A DNA stretch of 64,000 bases from NCBI RefSeq assembly GCF_900182935.1, contig NZ_FXUE01000001.1:620001-684000 (forward strand), read 5' to 3'. The notes under the pieces are model-generated. The model saw only the letters and a program-made list of their open reading frames with translations, was not told the DNA's origin and ran no database searches. A program made the position numbers and the translations under genes. Shown here piece after piece: positions 8,591 to 17,699 of the stretch (position 1 is the stretch's first letter; every line of letters begins with the position of its first letter). The stretch is from Fibrobacter sp. UWB10. Lineage in GTDB: Bacteria > Fibrobacterota > Fibrobacteria > Fibrobacterales > Fibrobacteraceae.

Positions 8591-9598
8591 ATGGGAAACA
8601 TCGTTCTAAAAATAACCGCACTGATATTTGGCATAGCCCTCTGGTTCCTGGTAATCTCACAAAAGGATTTCCAGCTTTCGGTGAATGTGCCGTTGAACTT
8701 TGTGAAACTCCCCGAAACCATGGCAATTGCTTCGAAGCCGCCGCATAGTTTGCACATTACGGTCGAAGGCAAGTCGTGGGATTTGATTCGTTTGAACAAC
8801 CTAGTAAGCGACCCCAACCAAAATTCCATTGCCATGGTCGTAGACCTGCAACAGGCTGAACTGGGCGCAAAGCGCATTCACTTGGACAGCAAGAACTTTG
8901 TGGCCGCAGGTTTTCCCGACATTCGCTTTGTAGAACCCGAAAACCAGCTCTTGTTCGTGGACCTCGACATCGACACTCGCATTACGCGTAATGTTCCGAT
9001 TAAATCGGTCGCCACATTTACTGCAGCGCAAGGTTACCTGATTGCAGACGAGCCCACGGTTACGCCCGAAGAACTGATGGTCTCTGGCGCCCGTAACGCC
9101 CTCACCCGCATTATCGATATTCCGACCGATTCTTCGTTCTTTGATACATTGCATGCAAGCCAGGAATTCACGATTCCGCTCGACTTTAGCACTTTGCCGG
9201 CTTTCGTTTCGCCAAGCGATTCTTCGGTCAAGATTTCGGTAAACATCCAAAAGATGGCAAGCCGCACTTACGACAGCATTCCTGTTAGCTTAATCGGATT
9301 TTTCGACAAGAACATTTATTCTCTAGAACCCAAGACACTTTCGGTCGAAATCACTGGTGGCGAAGTCGTTCTCGATTCAATTACCAAGCATAACATTGAA
9401 CTTGCGATGGAATTCAACCGATTCGCCATCGAAGATGCCGACAGCCTTTCGCCGACGGTCAAGCTTTCGCTCCCGGCCCACATTAACCGCGAAATGTCTA
9501 TCAAGGCAATCCAGCTGAAACCCGAAAAGGTAACGCTCCGCAAAAAAGAAATTAAGCCTGCCGCTCCCGCAGACTCGCTTGAAGAGGTTGCTCCATGA
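8591..9598 (+). CDS. YbbR/CdaR-domain protein
   Basis: 335 aa. N-terminal membrane anchor (about residues 6-23, LKITALIFGIALWFLVIS) followed by repeated YbbR beta-domains outside the membrane (for example ITRNVPIKSVATFTAAQGYLIADEPTVTPEELMVSGA). YbbR/CdaR proteins in Firmicutes regulate the diadenylate cyclase CdaA; no cyclase gene is visible here, so the role is open. Preceded by CGAGAG as ribosome site and a TAAATTTT box at 8561. The stop overlaps the tsaD start as ATGA, indicating coupling. Confidence 0.82.
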   Translation: MGNIVLKITALIFGIALWFLVISQKDFQLSVNVPLNFVKLPETMAIASKPPHSLHITVEGKSWDLIRLNNLVSDPNQNSIAMVVDLQQAELGAKRIHLDSKNFVAAGFPDIRFVEPENQLLFVDLDIDTRITRNVPIKSVATFTAAQGYLIADEPTVTPEELMVSGARNALTRIIDIPTDSSFFDTLHASQEFTIPLDFSTLPAFVSPSDSSVKISVNIQKMASRTYDSIPVSLIGFFDKNIYSLEPKTLSVEITGGEVVLDSITKHNIELAMEFNRFAIEDADSLSPTVKLSLPAHINREMSIKAIQLKPEKVTLRKKEIKPAAPADSLEEVAP

Positions 9599-10602
9599 TC
9601 TGGCTTGGAATTGAATCCAGCTGCGACGAAACCGCCTGTGCTGTACTGCAAGACGATCCTGTAAAAGTCCTTTCGAACCCGCTTTACAGTCAAATTGACG
9701 AACATGCCCTCTATGGCGGCGTGGTTCCTGAAATTGCGGCACGCGCACACTTGCAAAAGATTTCCCCGATTGCTGAAGCCGCCGTCAAGGAAGCAGGCAT
9801 TGAACTCAAGGATATTGACGCCATCGCCTACACCACGGGCCCGGGCCTTATGGGACCGCTTCTGGTGGGTGCAAGTTTCGCTAAGGGCCTTGCCCGCGAC
9901 TTGCAGATTCCGGCTTACGGCATGAACCACTTGGAAGGCCACCTGGCCGCCGCTTGGCTCACGCACCCTGAAATCGAGCCGCCGTTCCTGACGCTTACCG
10001 TTTCGGGCGGTCATACGGAACTCGTGCTCGAAGAACCCGGATTCAAGTACACCAGCATCGGCCGCACCCGCGACGATGCCGCCGGCGAAGCTTTCGACAA
10101 GTGCGGCAAACTGCTCGGCCTCAAGTACCCCGCAGGCGCAACCATCAGCCGTCTCGGCAAAGATGGCAACCGCAAATTTGTAGACTTTCCGCGCGCACTC
10201 CATGTGCACGACAACTGCGAATTTTCGTTCAGCGGTTTAAAGACAGCTGTGCTTCGCTATACCGAAACGCACGACCCGGAATTCATCCAGAAGAACATCG
10301 GCGACATTTGCGCCTCCTTGGAAGACGCTATTGTCGATAGCCTTGTGACCAAGACCATTACCGCCCTCAAAAAGACCAAGATGAAAACTCTCGTGGTCGG
10401 TGGCGGTGTGAGCGCAAACGCTTGGCTCCGCACTCGCTTGCAAGATTACTGCGACAAGCATGGAATCATGTTCTGCATTCCGGAACGCAGTCTGAGCACC
10501 GATAACGGCGCCATGATTGCCGCAGCTGCGATTCGCCGTAAACTGCAAGGCAAGCTGACCTCGGTTAACGAAGTCAAGCCCTGGATGCCGCTTGCGCTCT
10601 AA
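9595..10602 (+). CDS. tsaD: tRNA N6-adenosine threonylcarbamoyltransferase TsaD
   Basis: 335 aa, normal length. Transfers the threonylcarbamoyl group to A37 of ANN-decoding tRNAs (t6A), working with TsaB, TsaC and TsaE. Shows the ASKHA/Kae1 signature: ESSCDETA near the N-terminus, metal-binding HLEGH (H112, H116), LTVSGGHTELVL, and C-terminal VGGGVSANAWLR and STDNGAMIA. Starts with ATGA overlap on the ybbR-like gene. The product t6A is the substrate of TcdA, encoded at 46484 in this window. Confidence 0.96.
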   Translation: MIWLGIESSCDETACAVLQDDPVKVLSNPLYSQIDEHALYGGVVPEIAARAHLQKISPIAEAAVKEAGIELKDIDAIAYTTGPGLMGPLLVGASFAKGLARDLQIPAYGMNHLEGHLAAAWLTHPEIEPPFLTLTVSGGHTELVLEEPGFKYTSIGRTRDDAAGEAFDKCGKLLGLKYPAGATISRLGKDGNRKFVDFPRALHVHDNCEFSFSGLKTAVLRYTETHDPEFIQKNIGDICASLEDAIVDSLVTKTITALKKTKMKTLVVGGGVSANAWLRTRLQDYCDKHGIMFCIPERSLSTDNGAMIAAAAIRRKLQGKLTSVNEVKPWMPLAL

Positions 10603-12915
10603 TTAAAATTTGTAATTTCCGACGCGGATAAAGTAATTGTACCCGCTCAAGTGGGTTAAATCACCGAAGGTGTTGAAGTCAACGACTCGACTGAGTCCCG
10701 CATACACGGTAACGGACTTGTAGGCAAACCGGAGTGCCGGTTCAAACACGAACTTATCGACATCAAGGTCCGCATACGGGCTATCTTCAAAATCGTGATA
10801 GTACGCTCCGAAAATCCACGCCCCAAGATAATTTCCGTGAACGCCTCCGTTCAAGCGAACCATGGCATATTCATGCGAAGACAGTTCTGGATTGTACCAT
10901 TCGGTAGACCAAGGTGTTGCCGCCGCATGCAGGCGATAAGCCACATCAAGCGGAGGTTTTTCAAACGACTTGGGAGAAACATAGCCATGGCCTTCATCAT
11001 GGTAACGCTCTATCGCGCCTTCTGCCGCCACATTTAACGTCACAAAACGCAACGGAGAAATCGTGTAGCGGGCATCTGCCATAAGTCTCCAGTAAATCGG
11101 CACCACATCGATAATACCATCATCGTAGCCAATCGATTCAAAGCCGCCCCAGACATTTACAGCATAGCCATCGTTTGCAAACCAGTTGTCATCGGCACCA
11201 TTCAAGTAGCGGTAATGCAACATCGGCGAAACCGGATACGCCTTCATTTCAAGGTCACCATAATACACAGAATCCAAGTCATAGTACCTAGAGCCAAAAA
11301 TAAACTCGGCCGAAATACGTTGATGGTCATCTACCGTATACAACAGGTTCATTGTCAAATCGCTACGCCTTTCGGACTTGATTCGAATATTGCGGTGGAT
11401 ATTGCCATTAAAGCCCTTCAACGGTACGAGTTTCAAGTAATCATAACCGAACTCTAAATTCCAATGCCGGTTCCACAACTTTGAAATATTCAAGCGTGGA
11501 CGGAATCCATAAGAATGTTCGCCCCAGAACCCAGCCATTACCAGTTCAATTTCAACATGGTCGACATAATGCACTGCAGCTTCGGCATAGACATTCGGGC
11601 CAAACACATTCGAGCCAAAACCGCCCGCGGCCAAATCTACAATCGGCTTCACCGAAGATTCCACTGATACATTTCCACTCGGATGCATGTTCAAATCCAA
11701 GGAATCATACGCCGGATTTTGCAACAAGTCGTTCGCAAAATTTTCAGGTGCAATTATTCCCGTATCCGATTCCGGCCAATACGACTTGACTGCATTTTGC
11801 ACTTCCGAAGACAAGCTGTCATACGTGGGTTCAAATTTGAACCAAGGCTTTGCTCCTTCTTGGTCCGCAGAATAGGCGTGACGACGGCCATTAAGCACTT
11901 TAAAGCGGCCAAGCTGTTTTTCGAAAGAAGTAAATCCGGATTGGATCCACGCCGAACGGGCGGTATCGAGAATCGTATGCGCACGCACAATGACTCCCGG
12001 CTGGCTCGTTAAAATTTCAGACACATGCTGTTTGATCAAGCGAGTACGTTCATCGCCAACAATCGGCGCACGCAACGGGTCAGCGACAACTATTATCGAA
12101 AGTTCATGAGCATTGTCTTCTATCGGCATCGCGTAATACGGGCAAAGTTCTCCCGACGGATTCTTCGAAGATTCATTCGCATTCCAAAGCGGGAGCGAAG
12201 CTATAATCTCCGGTATAGAATTCCCGATAACGACAGCCTTGCCCGATTCGCAGGACTGCACCGCAAACGGAATCTTGCCCGAGGAATGCTGGCGGTAAAG
12301 GCTTTCTTGAAAGCGAAGCTTTGCAAGCGCACGCACCACCTGCATAGAATCTGGCGTGAGCGATTTCGATTCGCTACGGAACCATAAGGCAGAATCCTTC
12401 GATATTGCAAAGCGCTTGCGGATAGAAGGAATGCCCGAAACAGAAATCGGAAGCTCGTAAGAATCCGTCTGCTTATAGCCCAACTTGCTTTCGGGCGCCG
12501 TCATGTCATGGCCCACGAAAGGAGCAATCGCTGGATCCAACATAATTTTCTGGATGTCATCGAGCGGGACACCGCGAGTCCAGAGGGCAGCCATCCAAGC
12601 GCCCCAAGAAGTCGCGACCACGGAATCTACCGGAATTCCATATTCTTCAATCGCATAGAAAACGCCCAACTGGAACCATGGCGAGCGCTCGCCACCGCCC
12701 AAATACAAGACCGTTTTCAGCAAAGAATCTACGTTCCCTACAGGCAGCGAATCCGTCGAAACCGAACCTGCCGCAGCGACAGAATCGGCCGCAGCAATGG
12801 AATCTGCCGAAGCCTTCAGCAAATCAATCGACGGAACATCGTCTTTCTCAGCCGAGAAAGCCCCTGTTACACACAGTGCTACCACTGCAACAAATTTGCC
12901 GAAGACATTTCGCAC
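10603..12915 (-). CDS. Patatin-like domain / outer-membrane beta-barrel protein
   Basis: 770 aa. Signal peptide 1-22 ending TGAFSA, a short Ala/Ser/Asp linker, a patatin-like domain about 65-300, and a C-terminal barrel region (about 430-770) rich in alternating aromatic strands and ending in GNYKF with a terminal Phe, as in BAM-assembled proteins. This resembles PlpD-type (type Vd) patatin-barrel proteins. The patatin oxyanion segment LGGGERSPWFQLGVFYAI is recognisable, but the nucleophile elbow reads ATSWG instead of GxSxG and I see no DG(G/A) dyad aspartate. Activity is therefore doubtful. GTG start with AGGAT upstream; last gene of the run 12.9-17.5 kb, 4 bp after its upstream neighbour. 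Confidence 0.75.
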   Translation of the reverse strand: MRNVFGKFVAVVALCVTGAFSAEKDDVPSIDLLKASADSIAAADSVAAAGSVSTDSLPVGNVDSLLKTVLYLGGGERSPWFQLGVFYAIEEYGIPVDSVVATSWGAWMAALWTRGVPLDDIQKIMLDPAIAPFVGHDMTAPESKLGYKQTDSYELPISVSGIPSIRKRFAISKDSALWFRSESKSLTPDSMQVVRALAKLRFQESLYRQHSSGKIPFAVQSCESGKAVVIGNSIPEIIASLPLWNANESSKNPSGELCPYYAMPIEDNAHELSIIVVADPLRAPIVGDERTRLIKQHVSEILTSQPGVIVRAHTILDTARSAWIQSGFTSFEKQLGRFKVLNGRRHAYSADQEGAKPWFKFEPTYDSLSSEVQNAVKSYWPESDTGIIAPENFANDLLQNPAYDSLDLNMHPSGNVSVESSVKPIVDLAAGGFGSNVFGPNVYAEAAVHYVDHVEIELVMAGFWGEHSYGFRPRLNISKLWNRHWNLEFGYDYLKLVPLKGFNGNIHRNIRIKSERRSDLTMNLLYTVDDHQRISAEFIFGSRYYDLDSVYYGDLEMKAYPVSPMLHYRYLNGADDNWFANDGYAVNVWGGFESIGYDDGIIDVVPIYWRLMADARYTISPLRFVTLNVAAEGAIERYHDEGHGYVSPKSFEKPPLDVAYRLHAAATPWSTEWYNPELSSHEYAMVRLNGGVHGNYLGAWIFGAYYHDFEDSPYADLDVDKFVFEPALRFAYKSVTVYAGLSRVVDFNTFGDLTHLSGYNYFIRVGNYKF

Positions 12916-12919
12916 AAAA

Positions 12920-13918
12920 TTATCCTAACCGAGCCGGATTCGAAACCACACGGACAGCATCTTCAGAAGACACATAGCCCGCCTTCACAAGCTCTGCAAG
13001 GCAATCGTCCATAAGCATCATGCCTTCAGAAGCCGAGGCCGCAATAATCGAGGGCAGCGTGTAGTATTCGCCGCTACGAATCTTGGAAGCCACATTCTGC
13101 GTACCGTAAAGGATTTCCCAAGCAGGCACAACCCCTTGAGCGCCAGGCAGCAAACGTTGCACCACCACTGCCTTCAAGACAGAGGCGAGCATATTGCATG
13201 CCATGTCGCGGTTTTCAAGCGATTCCGCCGCAAGCAACGCAGCGAGTGCACCCACCGCATTACCAGCCGTCACCGTAAGCACTACCAGAGCACCCGCCTC
13301 GGCAGCACGCAATACCGGAATCAAAGATTGGCCTTCGAAATTACCAAGCCAAATCAGGTCGATTCCACTGCGAAGCGCCTGTTCCATTTTTTCGGGAATA
13401 GAACCGGTCGAATTTTCAAGAACCAAGCTATCGCCATGTTTTACAGGCATTTCGGCATCTTGATCCAAAAGGCTCACACGCATAATGCCCGACTGGCAAA
13501 GCGCAGACACGTAAGCGGTAGCTGTCGTTGTCTTTCCGCTACAAGCAGGGCCACTAAAGACCACAAGACCCGAACGGATTCCAAGCAAGTTCATCATGGA
13601 ATCCGGCACACCGAGCGCCGAAAAGTCCGGGCATTCTTCAAGTACGGGCCTAAATATAGCAGAGCTACCCAAAGCGGTTCGGTTGTAACGCACGCGCCAC
13701 TTGGAGCCACACCACGGGCCACCCATAATAGTACCCGATTCACCTTCCATCGTAGTCAAGAATTTGCGGAGCGAGCCCGCTTCTACAGCAGGAGCATCAG
13801 GAATCGCGCAAACCTTACCCGCCAAGCGAACGGCAGAAGCGGCACCTTCGGTAATCACAAGTTCAGAGGCGCCCACATTCAGCGTGTATTCTAGCAAAGA
13901 TTCAATTTCTGTAGCCAT
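12920..13918 (-). CDS. Degenerate PilT-like ATPase (paralogue 2)
   Basis: 332 aa. Same fold order as PilT: an N-terminal PAS-like half (about 1-95), then a RecA-like core with Walker A GPACSGKTT and C-terminal helices. The Walker-B region reads LIWLGNFEGQ where PilT has LIGEMRD, so the catalytic glutamate is replaced by Asn. The PilT His-box histidines are also missing (ALVVLTVTAGNAV where PilT has HLAFATLHTNS). It probably binds nucleotide without normal hydrolysis, or is structural. It starts 9 bp after the stop of the sister gene with AGGGGATGCT as ribosome site. A canonical PilT is encoded at 40988. Confidence 0.8.
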   Translation of the reverse strand: MATEIESLLEYTLNVGASELVITEGAASAVRLAGKVCAIPDAPAVEAGSLRKFLTTMEGESGTIMGGPWCGSKWRVRYNRTALGSSAIFRPVLEECPDFSALGVPDSMMNLLGIRSGLVVFSGPACSGKTTTATAYVSALCQSGIMRVSLLDQDAEMPVKHGDSLVLENSTGSIPEKMEQALRSGIDLIWLGNFEGQSLIPVLRAAEAGALVVLTVTAGNAVGALAALLAAESLENRDMACNMLASVLKAVVVQRLLPGAQGVVPAWEILYGTQNVASKIRSGEYYTLPSIIAASASEGMMLMDDCLAELVKAGYVSSEDAVRVVSNPARLG

Positions 13919-13927
13919 AGCATCCCC

Positions 13928-15550
13928 TTAGTTCTGGACCCTGTAAGCAGCAAAACGTCGGCTGTCGCAGGCACGTTTCCAAGCCTCGACACCTTCGATA
14001 TAGCCCGATTCCACACACTTCTGCAGAGAATCGTCGAGCGAAATACCTTGATCTTTCTGACTGCTGATCGACGCCGAGAGCTGCGAGATTTCTCCGCGGC
14101 GGAGCATATTCGCCATCGTAGAATTCATCTTGGCGGCTTCGACTGCAAGCACCTGACCCTGATTCTGCACAATCGGAATCAAGTGTTGCACAATGATTCC
14201 CTTGAGCTGTTCTGCAAGCGAATTCGCAAACGCCGTGCGCTTTTCTGCAGACACAGACGACAGCAAGCGAGAAAGCAATGCATGAATGTTATTGCCCGCC
14301 GTTACGGCGAACACGAGCGCGCCCGCATTCGAAGCACGCAACAGCATCGAAAGTTCATCGAGAGTTTCGAGGTAATCGAACAGAATCACGTCGGCACCGC
14401 TCTGCATGGCAAATTCTACGCCCTCAATACCCGAACGCACATGCAAGCCCACTTCGCGTTGGGCAATTGCACCACGCGGATTCTGGAGCACGCGTTCAAT
14501 CGGTTTTTCAATCGTCTGAATGTACACATCGCGGTTAGCGGCAATCGTTTCAGCGAAAGTCGAAATCGTCGTAGAGCGACCGCTTGCAGCAGGGCCTGCG
14601 ACAAGCACAAGACCGCTATTGAGCTCCACAAACTGATTGCAGAATGCCGGCAAATACAAGTTTTCGAGCGTGGTCGATTCTTGCGGAATCACACGAATTG
14701 ATACACTCGGATTCGTGCCGTTCCATGTGACCGTGATTCGAGCGCGGCCAACGCCAGCAAGACCAATCGTCTTGCTAAAGTTCTTGCCGACGATAATCTT
14801 ATAGCCATCCGAGAATCCCTTGGAAGCTTCGTCCAAGCGCTCGTTAATATGAGACAAATCCAGAGCATCGTCCGAGGCCACAAAGAGAGCGCCCGACTGG
14901 CGCATGACCACCGGGCGGTCTGCGTACAGGTAAATATCCGTTGCGCCGAACTTGCGGGCAAAAGCAATAATCTGCGACAGGTTTGTCATCGGACGAATCT
15001 TTTCAGGCGCTTCGACCGGAGTTCCTTCGCCGGTCAAAATCGCAAAGCGGCTCGGCAACTTTTCGGAATCTTCGCCCGAAGATTCTTCTTCGGCTTCGGC
15101 CTGCACCTGCACCGTGCTGATGCTTGTCGATTCTAGGCCCGCGACCGCTTCGACTTCCACGTTAGATGTCGAGACTTCGCCATACAAGCTGCTATTGCCT
15201 TCAATCTGCAAGCCTTCGGACTGTGCGGGCTGAGGAGCGGCAGGAGCAACCGACGGCGCTGATGCCGGAGGCGCTTCGAAGCGCGCGGTCGACTGCTTTT
15301 GCGAAGCCGCAGGAGCAGCGTTTGCAGGTGCTGCGGCAGGAGCGCTACCGCCTTCGGCGGCGGCCTTCGCCTCAAGATTCTTTACAAAGGCAAGCACCTT
15401 GATGTACATCGGAGGCGGGAGAACGCCCGCATCCACAAGCACTTGACCAATGTCCTTCTTGTCGGTAATTTCGCCCCAATGCGCTTTGACCTGCGCCTCG
15501 GTAACGACCTTGTTGTGCACAAGGACTTTTGCCATGTACTGGTTTCTCAT
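13928..15550 (-). CDS. Degenerate PilT-like ATPase with N-terminal GspE-N-like domain (paralogue 1)
   Basis: 540 aa. An N-terminal module (about 1-55, KVLVHNKVVTEAQVKAHW..GQVLVDAGVL) resembles the T2SSE/MshE N-terminal domain. A low-complexity Ala/Pro/Glu linker spans about 60-160 and a PilT-like core about 165-530. Walker A is GPAASGRSTT, with Arg in place of the invariant Lys. Walker B reads VILFDYLETLDEL, lacking the GEMRD glutamate. Both changes argue against ATP hydrolysis. The ATG at 15550 overlaps the permease stop as ATGA; an internal ATG at 15535 is the alternative. Co-directional with an ABC transporter, the second PilT-like gene and a patatin-barrel protein. Confidence 0.8.
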   Translation of the reverse strand: MRNQYMAKVLVHNKVVTEAQVKAHWGEITDKKDIGQVLVDAGVLPPPMYIKVLAFVKNLEAKAAAEGGSAPAAAPANAAPAASQKQSTARFEAPPASAPSVAPAAPQPAQSEGLQIEGNSSLYGEVSTSNVEVEAVAGLESTSISTVQVQAEAEEESSGEDSEKLPSRFAILTGEGTPVEAPEKIRPMTNLSQIIAFARKFGATDIYLYADRPVVMRQSGALFVASDDALDLSHINERLDEASKGFSDGYKIIVGKNFSKTIGLAGVGRARITVTWNGTNPSVSIRVIPQESTTLENLYLPAFCNQFVELNSGLVLVAGPAASGRSTTISTFAETIAANRDVYIQTIEKPIERVLQNPRGAIAQREVGLHVRSGIEGVEFAMQSGADVILFDYLETLDELSMLLRASNAGALVFAVTAGNNIHALLSRLLSSVSAEKRTAFANSLAEQLKGIIVQHLIPIVQNQGQVLAVEAAKMNSTMANMLRRGEISQLSASISSQKDQGISLDDSLQKCVESGYIEGVEAWKRACDSRRFAAYRVQN

Positions 15551-16350
15551 AGGAAATCCCTCCGGCTAAACCACCAGCTTGCAATCGCAAGGAACACGCC
15601 GATGTAGCCTAGCGCATAAATGCTATTCCAGAATACGTACATATCGGGGAGAGCCACACCATGCACCACGTAGGTAGTCACGTTGTAGCGGTAAAGCCCC
15701 GGGAAAATCGCGTGAATGACTTCGGCGGCTTTCTGGAACAGCATACTCGATGTTCCATTCAGTTCGCCCATGCGGGTAGCAAAGCGCACCTGTTCCAAAA
15801 GTTGGTCACTCAAGTGGCCCGCAAAGTAAACACCCAGCGTAAACAGTGCCGAAAGCACCGTGCTGCTAAAACTGCTGAACAGGAGTGCCACCGCAATCAC
15901 CACTGCCATCTCGCAGAAAATCAGGTAGATAGCCGTAAGCAAGCTGAGCGTCGGAGCAGACCCAGTCAAGAACAGCATCACGTAGTAGATTGCCGTCAAA
16001 AGCATCAGGTGAACCGCCACCACTGCAAGCAAGCCAAAGTACTTGCCCACAATGAACGACGCGCGGCTAATAGGCTTCGACAAGAGCGTAAGCACTGTAC
16101 GGCGCTGAATTTCTTTTTGCACCAGGCTAATGCCCACGAAAATCGAAATCAACAGGCCCGAAAGGCTCATCACCGAAAGCGTGGTCGACTTGATCACATA
16201 AGCGCGGTCAAACACAGACCATTCGCCAAGTACAATGCTGAACAAGGTGAGTGCAATCGCCAAAAAGCCAATGTTATAAAGAATCTTGTCGCGAATAGAT
16301 TCGCGGAATGTATTGAGGGCAATAATGCCGATATGCTTAAGCGTCTGCAC
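15547..16350 (-). CDS. ABC-2 type transporter permease
   Basis: 267 aa with six predicted membrane segments and the QKEIQRRTVLTLLSKPISRASFIVGKY loop typical of ABC-2/GldF-NosY-like permeases. I place the start at GTG 16350: GAGGAG lies seven bases upstream, while the more distal TTG at 16356 would be too close to it. The start lies within the end of the ATPase gene (overlap 14 bp), so the two are coupled and should form one exporter. Substrate unknown. Confidence 0.86.
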   Translation of the reverse strand: MQTLKHIGIIALNTFRESIRDKILYNIGFLAIALTLFSIVLGEWSVFDRAYVIKSTTLSVMSLSGLLISIFVGISLVQKEIQRRTVLTLLSKPISRASFIVGKYFGLLAVVAVHLMLLTAIYYVMLFLTGSAPTLSLLTAIYLIFCEMAVVIAVALLFSSFSSTVLSALFTLGVYFAGHLSDQLLEQVRFATRMGELNGTSSMLFQKAAEVIHAIFPGLYRYNVTTYVVHGVALPDMYVFWNSIYALGYIGVFLAIASWWFSRRDFL

Positions 16351-17248
16351 GGGCAATCTCCTCTGTCAAAATGTCTTCGAGGCTCGGGCGCTTGTGGTCC
16401 ATGCGCTCGACAGCAATTCCTTTTTCCAAGCAATAGCGCAGCAGGCGGTCGCGGGCAGCATCATCGGCGCATACGCATTCCTGCGGATGACCAGCAGGGG
16501 CAACACCCTCGGGAAGTTCTGCCTGCGGAATTGCTTCGCGGGTACGCACGTGGTATTCCACGCCGCAAGATTCCGTAATCTCGTCTACGGTACCTTCGCG
16601 CACAATCTTGCCATCGACAATCATCGCGACCTTGTGGCTAATCGATTCCACATCGGAGAGCAAGTGGCTTGAATAGAAAATCGTCACACCCGTGCGATTC
16701 AGTTCCATAATGGCTTCGCGCACATCGCGGCGGCCCATCGGGTCGAGACCGCTCATGGGTTCATCGAGAATCAAAAGCTTCGGCTTACCGAGAATTGCCT
16801 GAGCAATGCCCACGCGCTGCATCATGCCCTTGGAGTATGAACGCAGGCGGCGGTCAATCCAGTCCTTATTTGCATGCAACAGATCCAGCGACCAGTCAAT
16901 GCGCTTGTCCAGTTCGGCCCCAGAAAGGCCCACCAACTTACCGTAGAACTGCAAAAGTTCACGGCCCGTTAGATAATCATAAAAGTACGGCTGTTCCGGC
17001 GAATAACCGATAAACTGACGGCTCTTCACATTACGCGGAGAAATCCCGTTCACCAGCACATTGCCCGAATCAAAATTCAAAAGACCCGTAAGCACTTTGA
17101 TAGTCGTAGACTTGCCCGCGCCGTTCGGCCCGATAAAGCCATACACTTGCCCCGGTTCTACGCTAAAACTCACATCCTTAAGCGCAAGCTTCGGTTTCAT
17201 CAAGAAACCGCTGCGGTACGTCTTATGCAAATGTTCAATCTTAATCAT
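16337..17248 (-). CDS. ABC transporter ATP-binding protein
   Basis: 303 aa. Walker A GPNGAGKST, Q-loop region YSPEQPYFYDYLTG, signature YSKGMMQRV, Walker B LLILDEPMSGLD, and H-loop SSHLLSDVE. A C-terminal extension of about 80 residues is common in CcmA/NatA/GldA-like subunits. Start chosen at the ATG of MIKIEHLHKTY; a GTG at 17263 would overlap the upstream stop. It partners the permease encoded immediately downstream. Confidence 0.92.
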   Translation of the reverse strand: MIKIEHLHKTYRSGFLMKPKLALKDVSFSVEPGQVYGFIGPNGAGKSTTIKVLTGLLNFDSGNVLVNGISPRNVKSRQFIGYSPEQPYFYDYLTGRELLQFYGKLVGLSGAELDKRIDWSLDLLHANKDWIDRRLRSYSKGMMQRVGIAQAILGKPKLLILDEPMSGLDPMGRRDVREAIMELNRTGVTIFYSSHLLSDVESISHKVAMIVDGKIVREGTVDEITESCGVEYHVRTREAIPQAELPEGVAPAGHPQECVCADDAARDRLLRYCLEKGIAVERMDHKRPSLEDILTEEIARADA

Positions 17249-17259
17249 AAACAACCCAA

Positions 17260-17538
17260 TCACTTGTCCGTATCGTCGGACTTTTTACCAAAGGCACGTT
17301 CCTCGGCATCTTCGATTTCGCGACGACGTCGTTCCGCCATCTCTTGCTTCTTGATAAAGAAATGGATGATAGCACCCGTAGCATAACATGCCACGCCGGT
17401 ATAGAACAGCGGATTGATCGAATGACCCTCGAGCCCAGGGAAAATATTCAGGACTACGCTGTGCCCGAAAAGCATCAAAAGCACCAACACAAAGCCCAGC
17501 GCACGAAGCACATAAGTCACAATCACGAGTTTTTTCAT
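17260..17538 (-). CDS. Small two-TM membrane protein
   Basis: 92 aa. Start at MKKLVIVTYVLR, preceded by GAGGT; the longer frame to 17592 is not needed. Two membrane segments (about 4-26 and 45-64) followed by a charged, coiled-coil-prone tail (KKQEMAERRRREIEDAEERAFGKK). It ends just ahead of the ABC ATPase start (11 bp), so it probably heads the run ABC-PilT-like-patatin. No family recognised. Confidence 0.65.
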   Translation of the reverse strand: MKKLVIVTYVLRALGFVLVLLMLFGHSVVLNIFPGLEGHSINPLFYTGVACYATGAIIHFFIKKQEMAERRRREIEDAEERAFGKKSDDTDK

Positions 17539-17639
17539 AGATACCTCAAAACTGCACCAAAACGGTACATTCCTTCTAACAGAAAAATACACAAATATTT
17601 GAGTAAAGGATAAGCCGCGCGCCCAAAAAGCCTATAAAA

Positions 17640-17672
17640 AAGGAGATGCCCGCTTGCGCGGGCATGACATTT
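17640..17672 (+). repeat. Dispersed palindromic repeat, type I
   Basis: GGAGATGCCCGC TTGC GCGGGCATGACA. Perfect 8-bp arms ATGCCCGC (17646-17653) and GCGGGCAT (17658-17665) inside the frame GAGATGC...GCATGACA that recurs at 28711 and 52106. It may act as a terminator for pcrB, which ends at 17700 on the minus strand. Confidence 0.7.
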
Positions 17673-17699
17673 AACAACAAAGGCTCAAAAGCGAGGCGT

